A DNA stretch of 64,000 nt from Canna indica (taxonomy: Eukaryota > Streptophyta > Magnoliopsida > Zingiberales > Cannaceae). A program made the position numbers and the translations under genes. Below are positions 47,600 to 58,740 of the stretch, in pieces. Every line of letters begins with the position of its first letter. Position 1 is the first letter of the stretch. Location: the NCBI GenBank assembly GCA_034359265.1, contig CP136898.1:1676501-1740500 (forward strand), read 5' to 3'. Below the pieces are notes generated by a model. The model was not told where the DNA came from. It did no database searches and was given only the letters and a program-made list of their open reading frames with translations.

Positions 47600-48290
47600 G
47601 TGAGGCCATATGTGTGGTGACGCGGAACCCCAACTGCTATTTTAAAAATATGTTATTTTATAAAAATACAAATAATTTAATCATGCTTCTCTTTATTTGA
47701 TTTATTAAAATGTGTAATATTTTATTTTATTATTTTTTTAATGCCTACGTAATATATCTTAGAAAACATTGATAAATTATCAAACAAATATATATATTTT
47801 TATCAAATACGGATACAAATACTAACAAAACTATTTTAGGAAAAGATTATTAAAATATCATAAAAATATTATTTCATCAAAATACGGATCGTAAGAAATA
47901 CGACTATGTTTCTATCAATATCATAATTAATATATATCTTGGGTAAAATTTATCCAACTTTCAAAGATGCATACTACTTTAGGGTTGATTGACGGTGACA
48001 AAAAAAAAATATGTGTATGCAATTAAAAAAGCAAGTGTATGAGATCATATTTTTCTCTTAGAAAATTATTTGCTACATTATTATTATCAAACTTGATGTC
48101 TAGAAGAATTCGTTTGGGAGGATACATGAAAATTATTAACTGAAGACATAGTTTATTTGATAAAGCAAGCGTTACAATAGAATGTACGAAAGTTATATGT
48201 ATGTTATATATTTATTATAATTAATATGTTTCATAATGTAATATTTTTATCTTACCAATTAATATATTAAATAAATATTTTTTAATTTCA
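47600..48290. other. AT-rich DNA, no gene recognised
   Basis: Nothing recognisable between the acyl-activating enzyme fragment and the helicase fragment. Confidence 0.5.
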
Positions 48291-48299
48291 GATGTTGTC

Positions 48300-49430
48300 A
48301 TGGTGAACTCAAAGATGATTATTTGGAGAAATTTAATTCTAAGGATGTGACAAGAGTTTGGATGACTTTCCTACAATGTCAAAACCATCTCGATCTTCTA
48401 CAAACATTAATAATCGCTTAATTGTTGAGGAGTCGTGCTACAACTGGAGGAGATTGATAGAGAAAAATCAAGAACAAGTTCAACATCTAACTTCGGAACA
48501 GAGACAAGTTTATGATAAAATATTAGATGTTGTTAAAAGAAAAAAATGATTTATTTTTTGTCTGCAATTATGGTGGGATAGAAAAGATATTTATTTGAAA
48601 ACTCTTGCATCTGCACTTCGATCGGAATGGGAAATTATTTTAACAGTTGCATCAAGTGGCATATCATCTTCACTATTACCTGGTGGAAGAATAACACACT
48701 CTCGATTTGCGATAATTCTTAATCTGGATTCTTTGCTTGTAATATTAAACAAGATTCTTCGCTTGCTGATTTATTGGTCAAAACAAGTTTAATTATTTTG
48801 GGACGAAGCTCCAATGATGAATAAGTATTATGCAGTTATCTATTCAATTTATATATTTATTAAATTTCATTAAATATAAATCTAATAGTCTGATTTTAAT
48901 AATTTTAGATATTGTTTTGAAGCGATTGATAGAACATTGTGCGATGTTATGTGTTTTAAGAATCCAAACAACAATGATCATCCTTTTGGAGGTAAGACTG
49001 TGGTATTTAGGGAAGACTTCAGACAAATTTTACATGTCATTCCTGGGAAGCAGATAAGATATTGATAATACTTCACTTAATTAATCTTACTTATGTGACG
49101 ACTATGAAGTTTTGAAGATAACAAAAAATATGTGTCTCATTGTAAAAGGTTCTGATGAAAATATGGATGATTTCAAAAGTTTATACAATGGAAAAATTAT
49201 TTTTGAAACTAATTGCGGAGAAAAGATATTCATTCCACATGTCGTTGACACCATCAAATTCAAGATTGTCATTTAAATTTCAAATGAGATAATTTTATGT
49301 TATAATTTTTTATGCGATGACTATCAATAAAAGTTAGGGTCAATCACTATCAAATGTCAGTATTCTTCTCGAAAAATTTGTAGTCACTCATGGATAAATT
49401 TACGCCGCAATGTCTAGAGTGACCAATACT
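48300..49430 (+). pseudogene. PIF1-like helicase (Helitron-type) pseudogene
   Basis: Pieces of a PIF1/Helitron helicase appear in order on the + strand: LTSEQRQVYDKIL (48490-48530), a ruined Walker A (NYGGIEKIY where GGTGKT is expected), SALRSEWEIILTVASSGISS, DEAPMMNKY (Walker B, near 48800), [51 protein letters not shown], then AMTINKS, a stop, GQSLSNVSI, and finally IYAAMSRVTNT near 49425. Multiple stops and frameshifts and an insertion near 48830-48910 show it is dead. No Rep domain is seen. Confidence 0.8.
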
Positions 49431-49689
49431 CCAATAGAAAAAAAATAATAAATTTTTTTATTTATAATTCAAAATATCATATTAAAAAAGAAATTATAAA
49501 TATTTTATATCAAAAAGTTTTTCTTAATTTATAAAAAAATATTTTATAGTTAGTTGTGATTTTTACATAATATTATTTTTTAAAATATTAATATATTAAT
49601 AATAAAATTATTAGATCTAATATGAACTTAGATCTCGTGAACAGCGAGAGTCTTATACTAATACATTAATGTTATTATTGAGGATTTTG

Positions 49690-49870
49690 CTGACTTAACG
49701 TACGACGTCCACATCGTGTATATATATCGCTGGCATTATTAATTAATTAGTCTATTAAATACGTACAGCTCGTGTACGATCGTTTCAATATTTTATATGC
49801 AACTGATTTCTATCAAATCGATCTACACATGATTTGATTTAACCACAATTGATTCTATATAAAATTACAT
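49690..49870 (+). repeat. Duplicated OMT upstream region (gene 4 copy)
   Basis: Shares 'acgtacgac' and 'gtccacatcg', 'cgtttcaatattttatatgc', 'aactgatttctatcaaat' and 'acacatgatttgatttaacc' with 32880-33060 and 38950-39030. Confidence 0.7.
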
Positions 49871-50076
49871 GACCGACGAGTGCCAATTTCTATACATTTT
49901 TATTTTAATAAACTAAATTATCAACAATCTCTGCAACTAAAAAACAAATGAACTAATTAAAACAAATAAACTAAAGAGGCATCTTGACATCTTCTTATAT
50001 GCAGATTTAGCTTGATGGAGATATCTAGCTACATACGCACGGAGAGATAGAGATAGAGAAGAGAAGACAAAGAATA

Positions 50077-50121
50077 ATGGCGGGTTGTACTGTTGAAGAG
50101 AGTAGTAGTAGTAGTACATAG
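50077..50121 (+). CDS. Upstream ORF of OMT gene 4 (duplicated start region)
   Basis: ATG at 50077 encodes 14 residues, MAGCTVEESSSSST, then TAG. The sequence duplicates the true start of OMT gene 4 (ATG 50148) including its 'aataATGGCG' context. The two ATGs are 71 nt apart, hence out of frame. It would be met first by scanning ribosomes if transcribed in the leader. Confidence 0.6.
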   Translation: MAGCTVEESSSSST

Positions 50122-50147
50122 AGGTAGAGAAGACAAGACAAAGAATA

Positions 50148-51343
50148 ATGGCGGGTTGTACTGTTGAAGAGAGTAGTAGTACTACTACTACTACTCCCAC
50201 CGTGGAGGAGCTTGAAGCCCTCGGCGATGTGTGGAACCAGACCTTCATCTTCGTCACCTCCATGTCCCTCAAGTGCGCCGTCGACCTCCGCATCCCCGAC
50301 GCCATCCACGCCCACGGTGCCGCCATCACTCTCCCCCAGCTCGCCGCCTCCCTCTCCGTCCCTCCCGCCAAGCTCTCCGCCCTCCGCTGCCTCATGCGCC
50401 TCCTCGTCCACAACGGCTGCTTCGCCAAGCAATTGGACAAAACTAGCGACGACGAGGACGACGCCTACGTCCTCACGCCCATCTCGCGGCTTCTCGTGAG
50501 CTCAAAGCCGACCAGCGTGGCCCCCTTGGTCAACTTGGAGCACCACCCGCTCGTGGTCGAGACATGGCTCTCGATGGGCGCGTGGTTCCGCGACAGCGCG
50601 CCGACGGTGTTCCATGCGGCCCACGGGAAGGAGCTATTCGACTTCTTTCCCCAGCACCCGGAACTCGCCGCCTTGATCAACGGTATGGCAGAGAGGGACT
50701 CGCAGCTGGTGGGTGCCGCTCTCGTCAAAAAGCACCCGGAGGTGTTCGACGGAATCGGGTCCATGGTGGACGTCTCCGGCTGTGTGGGCGCCAAGGGTGC
50801 CATGGCGGCCGTCATCGCTGAGGCCTTCCCGCAAATGAAGTGCTCGGTTCTCGAGGATCACGTCGTGGCCGCGGCTGTCGCGAGCGCTAAAAGGCCGCCG
50901 ACGAACTTAGAGTTCGTTGCGGGAGACATGTTTGAGCACATCCCATCTGTTGACCTCCTCACACTCAAGGTAATTAATTACAAATGCCTACAAATATTAG
51001 TAATTGATTGATTAACGTGACATGTATACATTATGCATGGCAGTGGGTGCTGATGACATACAACGATGAGGATTGCGTGAAGATTCTGAAGCGTTGCAAA
51101 GAGGCAATCAAGGATCATAAAGGAGGAAGAGTGGTTATAATTGACATAGTTCTCAAAGAAGAGCCGGAAAGGTTTGATAAGTCAACGGAGACGCATTTGT
51201 TCTTCGACATGCTGGCGATGGTGATGCGAGGTGCAAGGCAACGGGAGGAGCAGGAATGGAGTAAACTCTTCACTGAAGCTGGTTTCTCTAACTACGAGAT
51301 CACTCCTTTCGGACCGCGCTCGTTGATCCAAGTATATCCTTAA
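50148..51343 (+). CDS. COMT-type O-methyltransferase-like protein 4 (catalytic residues lost)
   Basis: Exons 50148-50969 and 51044-51343 (74-bp GT-AG intron) encode 373 residues, the closest paralogue of protein 3. It has the same VDVTGCVGAKGA loop, LEDHVV, WVLMTYNDEDC (Met278 in place of His), Asp retained, and ARQREEQEW with Gln replacing the second catalytic Glu. A triplet expansion near the N-terminus (Ser/Thr run) and a small insertion (QLDKTSDDED) account for the extra length. The start at 50148 was chosen because the upstream ATG (50077) runs into a stop after 14 codons. The frame is intact, so the protein is probably made, but the uORF may lower translation. Function unknown. Confidence 0.9.
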
Positions 51344-51745
51344 TGCATGTTCATTACAAACAGATCGAATAATCTCCGGCCAAAATATGCATTCGAATGA
51401 TCTCCAGGTTGCTTGTGCGTTGAATATGTAGTAATGAGATTGCTGAAAAATAAATGATGATTGTGTCTTGAATTAGAAAAATATGTAGTCGTGATGAATT
51501 GTGTAAACAATCATAAAGCCGGAACGCAAAGAAAATTCAGAAATGCCAAATAACATAGGTTGAAACCTTGTTGTCATTGCACATCTTTTTACTCTGCTTT
51601 GGGATTCCTAGTGAGTGAATCTTGAGAAATATACCTGAGGTAACTTTTCAAAATCACTCTTTCTTGTTTCATTTGACATAAAATAAGTTTTCTAAAATAA
51701 AAAAAATAAAAAAAAGATAACAACTTTTAGAATTTGGAGTTTACA
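51344..51745. other. Convergent 3' flanks of OMT gene 4 and the plastid-protein gene
   Basis: 51402-51510 repeats the 3' flank of OMT gene 3. The rest is presumed 3'UTR of the minus-strand gene. No other feature seen. Confidence 0.6.
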
Positions 51746-54700
51746 TCATTCACTCTTTCTTCCAAATGTATCTTCAACTCCACTGCTTACCCTTTTTCTT
51801 CTTTCAGCTATCATGTCTGAATATGCCTGACAAGGAGAAAAGGAATGCCTTCAACAGGTTTAAGATTTTGCACATAAATAAATGGAACTTCTGTGGGGAT
51901 TACTAGAAAGATGTGTAAACTCCAAAAATCTTAAGCGAACGAGTACTTTAGCTAAATATTCAACATATAATGGAAAGGCTACTAAAGCGATATGCTGCAA
52001 ATTTATAGATTTACCCAACTAGCTGGAATTGGATAAGTTAGCAGCATTTACTTCTATTAAGAGTAATGTTACAAGTTAAGCTACCATGAAATCTCTTCCT
52101 TTTTACTAATAATTTTTCTCAATTTTTTCTCTTTTCCTAACATCAGTAAACTTGGACAAGCATTTCGATCATTTAAGTAGTGCATCTATACTTCTTCAAA
52201 TATGCCCATGCATATTTTTTTTCACATTGTTTGCATCTATGTCTCTATCAAATGTGTCTTGAACATCTTAAACAATTTTCCTTCTATCCTCGTTAACTTG
52301 GTTAACCAACTTAAGTTAGCATATTAGCTATTTGTATATTCTATTTTCTAACCATTCTGATACTAACCTACAAAAATAATTAAATAATTAACCTACAGAA
52401 ACAAATAGTAAACTCACACCAACCTTAAATCTTCAAACAATTTTAAAAATATTTAAGTAACTAATAAAAACATATCACAGCAATTAGTCTGAGTGAAAAA
52501 CCTTAGGATATGTATATAGGAAGATGTACCACCATCCACATATTAATATAGATACTCCAACACTTATTGCTGCTGAATGAAGTATAAGCCAGCTACATGT
52601 GACTACTGCAAATCCAGTGAGCAATATCGTCCATGGCTGACACCTATAAAGAGATACATTTGTGCAGGAGTTAATTTTTAAGCACATGTGCACTAATTAA
52701 ACTACGGAAAGAACAAAAAAAGGTCCGGTGACCTTTATATATCATGATGTATGATTTCACATACAAAGGCTTCGTTTTGCCTTGTATTTCTTGGCTTCTT
52801 GCTAGTTTTTTCTGCCACTGATTGATGATGAAAAGAGTACACACTGAATTTTTCTTTAATGTAAAAATTATTGTGTTTTTGAGATTTTGAATACTCTTTT
52901 AACAAATTGTTTATTAGTCTCAATTAACCAGTCTAGTTTGCACCTTAAGGATCAAAGAGAAATATAAATTTTGCATGTTTTAGTTGTGATTTTATCATCA
53001 TAAATAAGATATAATGGATTAAAAAAAACTACAAAAATGGAGGGCAAGGTTTGGTGTAATCATGAATGACCAAGGCCCAAGCCACAGATGTAGTTCTCTA
53101 CTTGTGTAGAGAAGGATATGTGCATTGATTCCTGTTAAGATTGCACTAGCAGAGGCCACTATGATAAAAAAGGGATGGCAGACATTAATGGAATCAGATT
53201 GTTCATCCCACTAAACCTAGCGAAGGATGAAATGGCTCAGAAATCAATTCCTTTTCATAACATCCCATCTTAGTCTGAACCATTGATTCACACTTTTACG
53301 AGATCTTTACTTTCTACTATGAATACAATATGGAAATCTTAGATAATAAAAAATAACCATTAAGGACCTCTAAAACTCAAGTCAGAGTAAAGCTATGGTA
53401 GTAAGCTTCTTCGACAGTATGATAAGATTTTGTTTTTCCAATTTTACCAGAGTTGTGTGATTACTAGGTTTTCTGAATAGCAAGTTGTGTGATTATTCAA
53501 ACAACCTGGAATTGCTAAGTCAGAGTAAAACTAAGGTAGGAAGCTTTAAAAACTTCAACAAAGTGAGAAAGTTACTTTATATAGTTTTACCTGAGTTGAT
53601 AGCCCCATCTATACCAGGTTTCTTTCTTCTGAATGGTGAGTTGTGTGATTATTCAACTAACTTGGAAGGTAGACTTTTGGAGTTTTACTTGGGTCATCAG
53701 CAATAAGAAAATGAGGTTTAAGTTTTTATAGTTTTACCTACTTTCATTGGCATGTTGCTTTTACCATATGGTTTGTTGTGGTTCGAAGGGTCATCAAACT
53801 GATAGGCAATGGTGTAATGATTAGGTGATTGGTTTTACTCGACGATTCTCAAGAATTGCTACAGCCTACAAGTAGTGGATCTTGCAACCATTGGATGAAC
53901 AATCAAAGCTCAATGGACAAGCAAACACAAAACAGTTATGAATAGTCCAAAATTTTCATGCAAAAGATGTAAAATTTAACATATGCCTACCATTGTTCAA
54001 TCACCTCCAAGGCACATCACTAATGCAAGTCACACCCAGTAATTAGATATATGAAATGCATACTTAAGCTTAGCAGTAAGGAATTGCTTTGCCATATAAT
54101 AGGGGTAAATTTATGGGCCCTACAAGTCTGACCCTCATAGAAGGAGCAACATATCAGCAGTAAGCAAATGCATGAATACTCCAATCCACTGCCTGAAATA
54201 GTTTCCACTGCTGGAATCAATATCGTGAGCATGTCTTCCATGATCTAGCAATAAACTATTTAGAAAGCCTAGTATTAAAGGTGTTCAACTAATGTAAAAA
54301 ATTAAACTTTCTTCATTCGCCAGAATTCTCTAATTTTCTACTTATTTAGCTCTAGTTTAATAGTCTAACTTGAATATTAGAAAAAGATTGGATCCTGCTA
54401 GGGACATTCTTATTTACTCCTACCATAGTAAATTGAAATTCTATTGACCAGCATTATTGAACCCTCCCAACTCCCGAGTGATACAAACTTGTTAATGAGA
54501 ACGTCCAGGTTGAGTCCTTGATTTAAGGAAAAAAGAACCCCTAATTCGAGACTCGCCTTACTCGATTTCAGGAGTTAAACGACACAACAATAGAAGGAAA
54601 GTGAAATATCATTTACAAATGCCTTAAATTATCTGATGAAATTAACAAGATCTGCGTTTGACAATGGAAATAGATGGAACAGGGGATATGCATATTGCAT

Positions 54701-55063
54701 ACCATTGCGACATCAATTTGAAGCCAGGACAAAAAAATAATCGAGAACTAACCACGAAGGTTTGGTGTCCCAGACGGAATCATACTCGAGAGAGAGGTAA
54801 TTGAGGTAGCCATCCATGTCCTCCACCACGCCATCTTCGTCGAAGAACCGGGACTCGTCGGCCTTCTCGCCGTTGACGCTGGAGCAGAGCCGGAAGAGGT
54901 CCTGGGGGCCACGGGAGGGAGGGAATCCGGCAGGTCGAGAGCGCTTCTTCGACCGGAGAACGGAAGCGCCGGAGTTAAAAGAGGGTTTGGCGGTGAGGGT
55001 TTGGCGGCAGCAGATTAGATAAGGGATGGAAAGGGGGAGCGAAACACGGACGAGTGCTTCCAT
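51746..55063 (-). CDS. Plastid-targeted DUF6737-like membrane protein
   Basis: Three exons on the minus strand: 55063-54753, 52643-52502 and 51826-51746 (stop TGA 51748-51746), with GT-AG introns of 2109 and 675 bp, encode 177 residues. Exon 1 gives a Ser/Arg-rich N-terminus (MEALVRVSLPLSIPYLICC) that looks like a chloroplast transit peptide, then an acidic segment and YDSVWDTKPSW. The split Trp codon joins to CQPWTILLTGFAVV. Two hydrophobic helices follow (LLTGFAVVTCSWLILHSAAI, VSILICGWWYIFLYTYP), then the polar tail AYSDMIAERRKRVSSGVEDT. The W-CQPWTI plus paired helices is the pattern I recall for a small plastid/cyanobacterial family named DUF6737. Molecular function not established. Confidence 0.8.
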
Positions 55064-55635
55064 GGCTTCAATAAGCGAAAAAAGGAACAAGTGATTACTA
55101 AAAAATTTTCCTTTTTTATTTTTATTTTTCATTTTCTTTTCGCATCTATTCAAATTTTTTTCGTGGAATTAAGCAATTTTAATTTTTAAACAACTCAAAT
55201 TAATTATGTTGGCATTTTTATTATTGTCTTTTGTATTTTATTTTTTCCTGAATTTTCACGTATGTTGTGTTTGTATAATTACGAGCAAATGCAGTACAGC
55301 AGCAAAAACTAATTTTTTTACGTATCAAACACACCATAAGTTGTAAGTAGTTGTTAACTTGGAATTCTAAGAAATGAAGACAGTATTTGGAGCTTTGAAA
55401 GCCATTGGAAGAATTTGAACCATTCATAAAATTGAAATGTTCGAGCTCTAAAACATGAGATGATCTTCTCATCAAGTCTCTGACAACAAAGGTCAAATGA
55501 CTGGATAACCTGCAAGCAGCTAAAAGTATCCAACATGAGAAAACTGCCATCAACATCCTGTTTTTTTTTACCAAACGATTAAAACAGGGCCTGTTTTTGA
55601 CAGATAAATCAATTGAGTCCGAGAATAATAAATTA
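55064..55635. other. Spacer between two minus-strand host genes
   Basis: AT-rich. Includes the 5' flank of the plastid-protein gene and presumed 3'UTR of the uL18 gene. A minus-strand frame here lacks any recognisable domain. Confidence 0.5.
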
Positions 55636-56988
55636 TCAATCAAGATAGATTTTTACATCAATGCCATTGTCTATGAGAGACTGAACAACAGCTCTTATTT
55701 TGCCTTCGAACTTGTCCCTTTCCCTCGGAGTGTAAGTACAAGTGTATACATCAGCTTCTCTCGCCCTCTCTGCCAAGAATCGCCCAACTGATAAGCATGC
55801 AGGTATGTCTGACCTGGATTTAAGGACTGCCTTAATATCCTTCGAATTGGTCCCTGCAACTGCAACCTGCTTGCATGTCACCCTATGGGTAAGGGAAGCT
55901 GAAACAAACCGCTTGGATATAAAGACATCGAGGGAAAAGGGCTCCATATATGCTATAGTACGCTGCTTGAATGAAATATGCTTTTGAGGATTCTTTGGTT
56001 TTCTTTCCTTCTTGTACGTGTACGGTTTGCTGTTATCATCATCCACGAAGTCTTCAACACCAAAGAAGCTTCTTGGGCCACAAAGGACCTGAAATAAACA
56101 AGCAAAATGAGGTTAATTTGTTTAGATAATGTTAAATTACACAAGATATACTATGTATTTAGCAATAACTTTTCAGTTAAAGCATATTCTTAAACAGATA
56201 AGCAACTTGGCTTAGTAATATTCACAAGGATAATGTATAGCAGTAGCTCCTATTCAGCTAGTCCTTCATAGACTGTAACCACTCTGAAAATCAATAAAAT
56301 TCTCCATGAAACATAATACAACGGATACATCTTTATAACATCATATATCATAGAACTTATTTTGGTTTGCAGGTTGTGCCCAAGAGAAGGTGTACTTGAT
56401 CATCATATCCTTGATTTACTGTTGGGCGACACATTCTTAGGCATACTTTTTGTCATGTCAGTCATAGATCAACCATATATAAGTATACAACAAAAGATCC
56501 ATTTATCCAGTGAAACTATCAATGACTAGATAGATACTGGGAATTTATCAAAATTATTGATAATTGAATAATTGGACTTTTCAAGTAGCCTCTCAACTTC
56601 CCCAAATGTAGTGGCCAAATAAGAGTTGAACCCCAATGCCACATACATCTTATCCTTAAAAGTAAACTTATCTGCTGCATGTAGAAAGACATGTCCATCT
56701 TGTCATGGAATAAAAGAGAACAATAGCATATGCAATTGTTAATTTACACATGCAGAAGAACAAATATTATCTGCATGTGAAAAGAAAAGAACCACAACAA
56801 GTACAACATAAAAAAGAAGAAGAGAAAATCTAAAAAATCACAAGAAAATAGAGGAAAAACAAAATTCTGCATCAATATGTTACCTTCCCATCATGAAAAC
56901 ACCGTTTAAAAAGAGAATAAGGCGTCTTATCTCCATAATCTATTACAAGGCTTCCTTTCCTCCATGTGTTGACGATATTTCTGATCAT
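55636..56988 (-). CDS. Ribosomal protein uL18, organellar type
   Basis: Coding exons 56988-56884 and 56088-55636 on the minus strand encode 185 residues. The first gives MIRNIVNTWRKGSLVIDYGD and ends in FKRCFHDGK, the second begins VLCGPRSFFGVEDF. The L18p/L5e domain follows: LDVFISKRFVSASLTHRVTC, QVAVAGTNSKDIKAVLKSRS, DIPACLSVGRFLAERAREAD, ending FEGKIRAVVQSLIDNGIDVK. uL18 binds 5S rRNA in the large subunit (established). The sequence is of the plant type usually assigned to mitochondria. The ATG at 56988 lies 3 bp after a good acceptor (TTCAG), so a 5'UTR intron is likely, with a donor candidate at 58648. No transit peptide is obvious. Confidence 0.85.
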
Positions 56989-56991
56989 AAG

Positions 56992-58740
56992 CTGAAGTGC
57001 AAACCCATATTTTTAAAAAAATCACTGTTGTTAGAGCACATTATTAAAAAAAAGAAGGATTGACATCACATGTTATTATCAGAACTAAAACAAAAGCTAG
57101 AACTTAAGTTATCACACATTGGACAATAAATCCAATGCTAATAATACTAGTACTATTAGTTCACATCTTCCTATCAAGGAAAGTTTCTTTCCACAAGCAT
57201 TATTTCGAAAAGATCATAATAGAGTAGGAAAGATTAGAGCTAGGCTACAGGGAAATGGAGCCTAGCTTTGACGTGTGTAATTGATCAGCATTCATCAGCA
57301 TTCGGTAATGGCTTTATTAGGTTAAAAAACAGCTTTTCAAGCTAAAAATGATGGAAAAGGAAAAAAGAAGTTCAAAGGTAAGAACTACAATAATCTGTAA
57401 TTAAATTGAGCAGGGGATCTTCATCATCAATTTCACCACACATATTATTATTGTCTGTTAAACTTGTCAAACGCCTAATATTATAGCATTTTGTTAGTAT
57501 CAATAGTATTCTATGAATATTACCTCAAAAAATAGTATTCTATGAATAGCATCACACAGCTAAATGTAAACATTCTAAATAAAATATAACTTCTTTATCC
57601 TCTTACTCCTCTGTATAGATTAGGCATCTAAGCATCTACTCTCCATGATTAGTGTGGAAGGAAGCAAAGTTACCAGACTCAGCCCAGACACCTACCGGCC
57701 AAGCTTACTCCTCAACAGGTGCAACATGTTAATTAAAATAATATTTAAAATTACACAAAGTATATTATAATTTATAAATAAATAGTTTTCTATCAACATA
57801 AATAAATACTTAAAATGGTTTATGTACATAAACAATATCCATAGTTCAGTACATCCATCACTCATGGATAGCCAATTACCTCATACCAAACTTATTTTTT
57901 CCAAAAATTTGTATATGCAATTCAAATGAGTTGTGCATTTTCAAATTCAATAGATATTAAAATAAACTCTTCTCTTTGATTACAAGCCGGAGTCTGAATA
58001 ATCAATTAATAGAAACAATAGGCATGAAAATATGGAGTGCAAACAGAACTATATATATATACCAAAGATATTATTCTATTGTTCTGTTTGCACACGATCT
58101 ACCTATTGTTCTTCCTCGGGAGCACCGCCGCCGGCAGACCACACCGGACCGTCGGCCACAGTCCCTCTTCTCCATCTACCTCTCTCCTTAGTCTTGTTCT
58201 CCTTCTCTCCTCCCTCTCCCCTTCTTTCTTTTTCCCCCACTTTCTTCTCCCGCAAGCCATGGTGGAGCCGAAGCCCCACCGCTGCGCCCGCCTCTGGACG
58301 AACCCCCGGGCGCCAGACCCTTGCCGCGCGCCCTCTCCTCGAAGATCCGGCCCCAACAGGGCTTCCCTATGGTCTTCCGGTTACCAGCGCCCAAAGGACC
58401 TGGACCCACGGCATCGCTCCCCTCCAGGAGCGGTGCCGCGCGGTCCCTCGCGGCTCGCCGCTGCGACTGGGGTCGCGCGGAGACGGCGACCGCACCGCAG
58501 CGGATCGCGTCGTGAACGGCGCTGCACAGCCGCAGCCCATATGGGGCGCGCGGCTACGCTCTCTCAACCCTAATCTCGACGAACTCTTCATCAGAAACAT
58601 ACTGTTAGTACATGGCAAAGGAGAGAAGGTAAAAATCTTAAATCCTACCTCTAATGGACGACGAACTCGGCTCCGATCTCCGCTCTCCCTCCGGTACCGC
58701 TGTGCACTCGACTGACCTCTCCTGCACAAGCTCCGCAATG
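56992..58740 (-). promoter_or_regulatory. Likely 5'UTR intron and leader of the uL18 gene
   Basis: An acceptor just before the uL18 start and a donor-like AGAG|GTAGGA at 58649/58648 bracket an intron of 1.66 kb. 58100-58740 is GC-rich, in contrast to its surroundings. Long frames on both strands of that part contain no recognisable domain, so I treat it as promoter/leader sequence. Confidence 0.35.

Noticed and set aside
55221..55643. 140-codon minus-strand frame downstream of uL18
   Set aside because: Lies after the uL18 stop in AT-rich presumed 3'UTR. No domain and no start or splice support.
58032..58715. 227-codon + strand frame in the GC-rich block
   Set aside because: No domain, proline/serine-rich low-complexity translation, starts in an AT repeat, and competing frames exist on both strands. 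More likely leader/promoter DNA.
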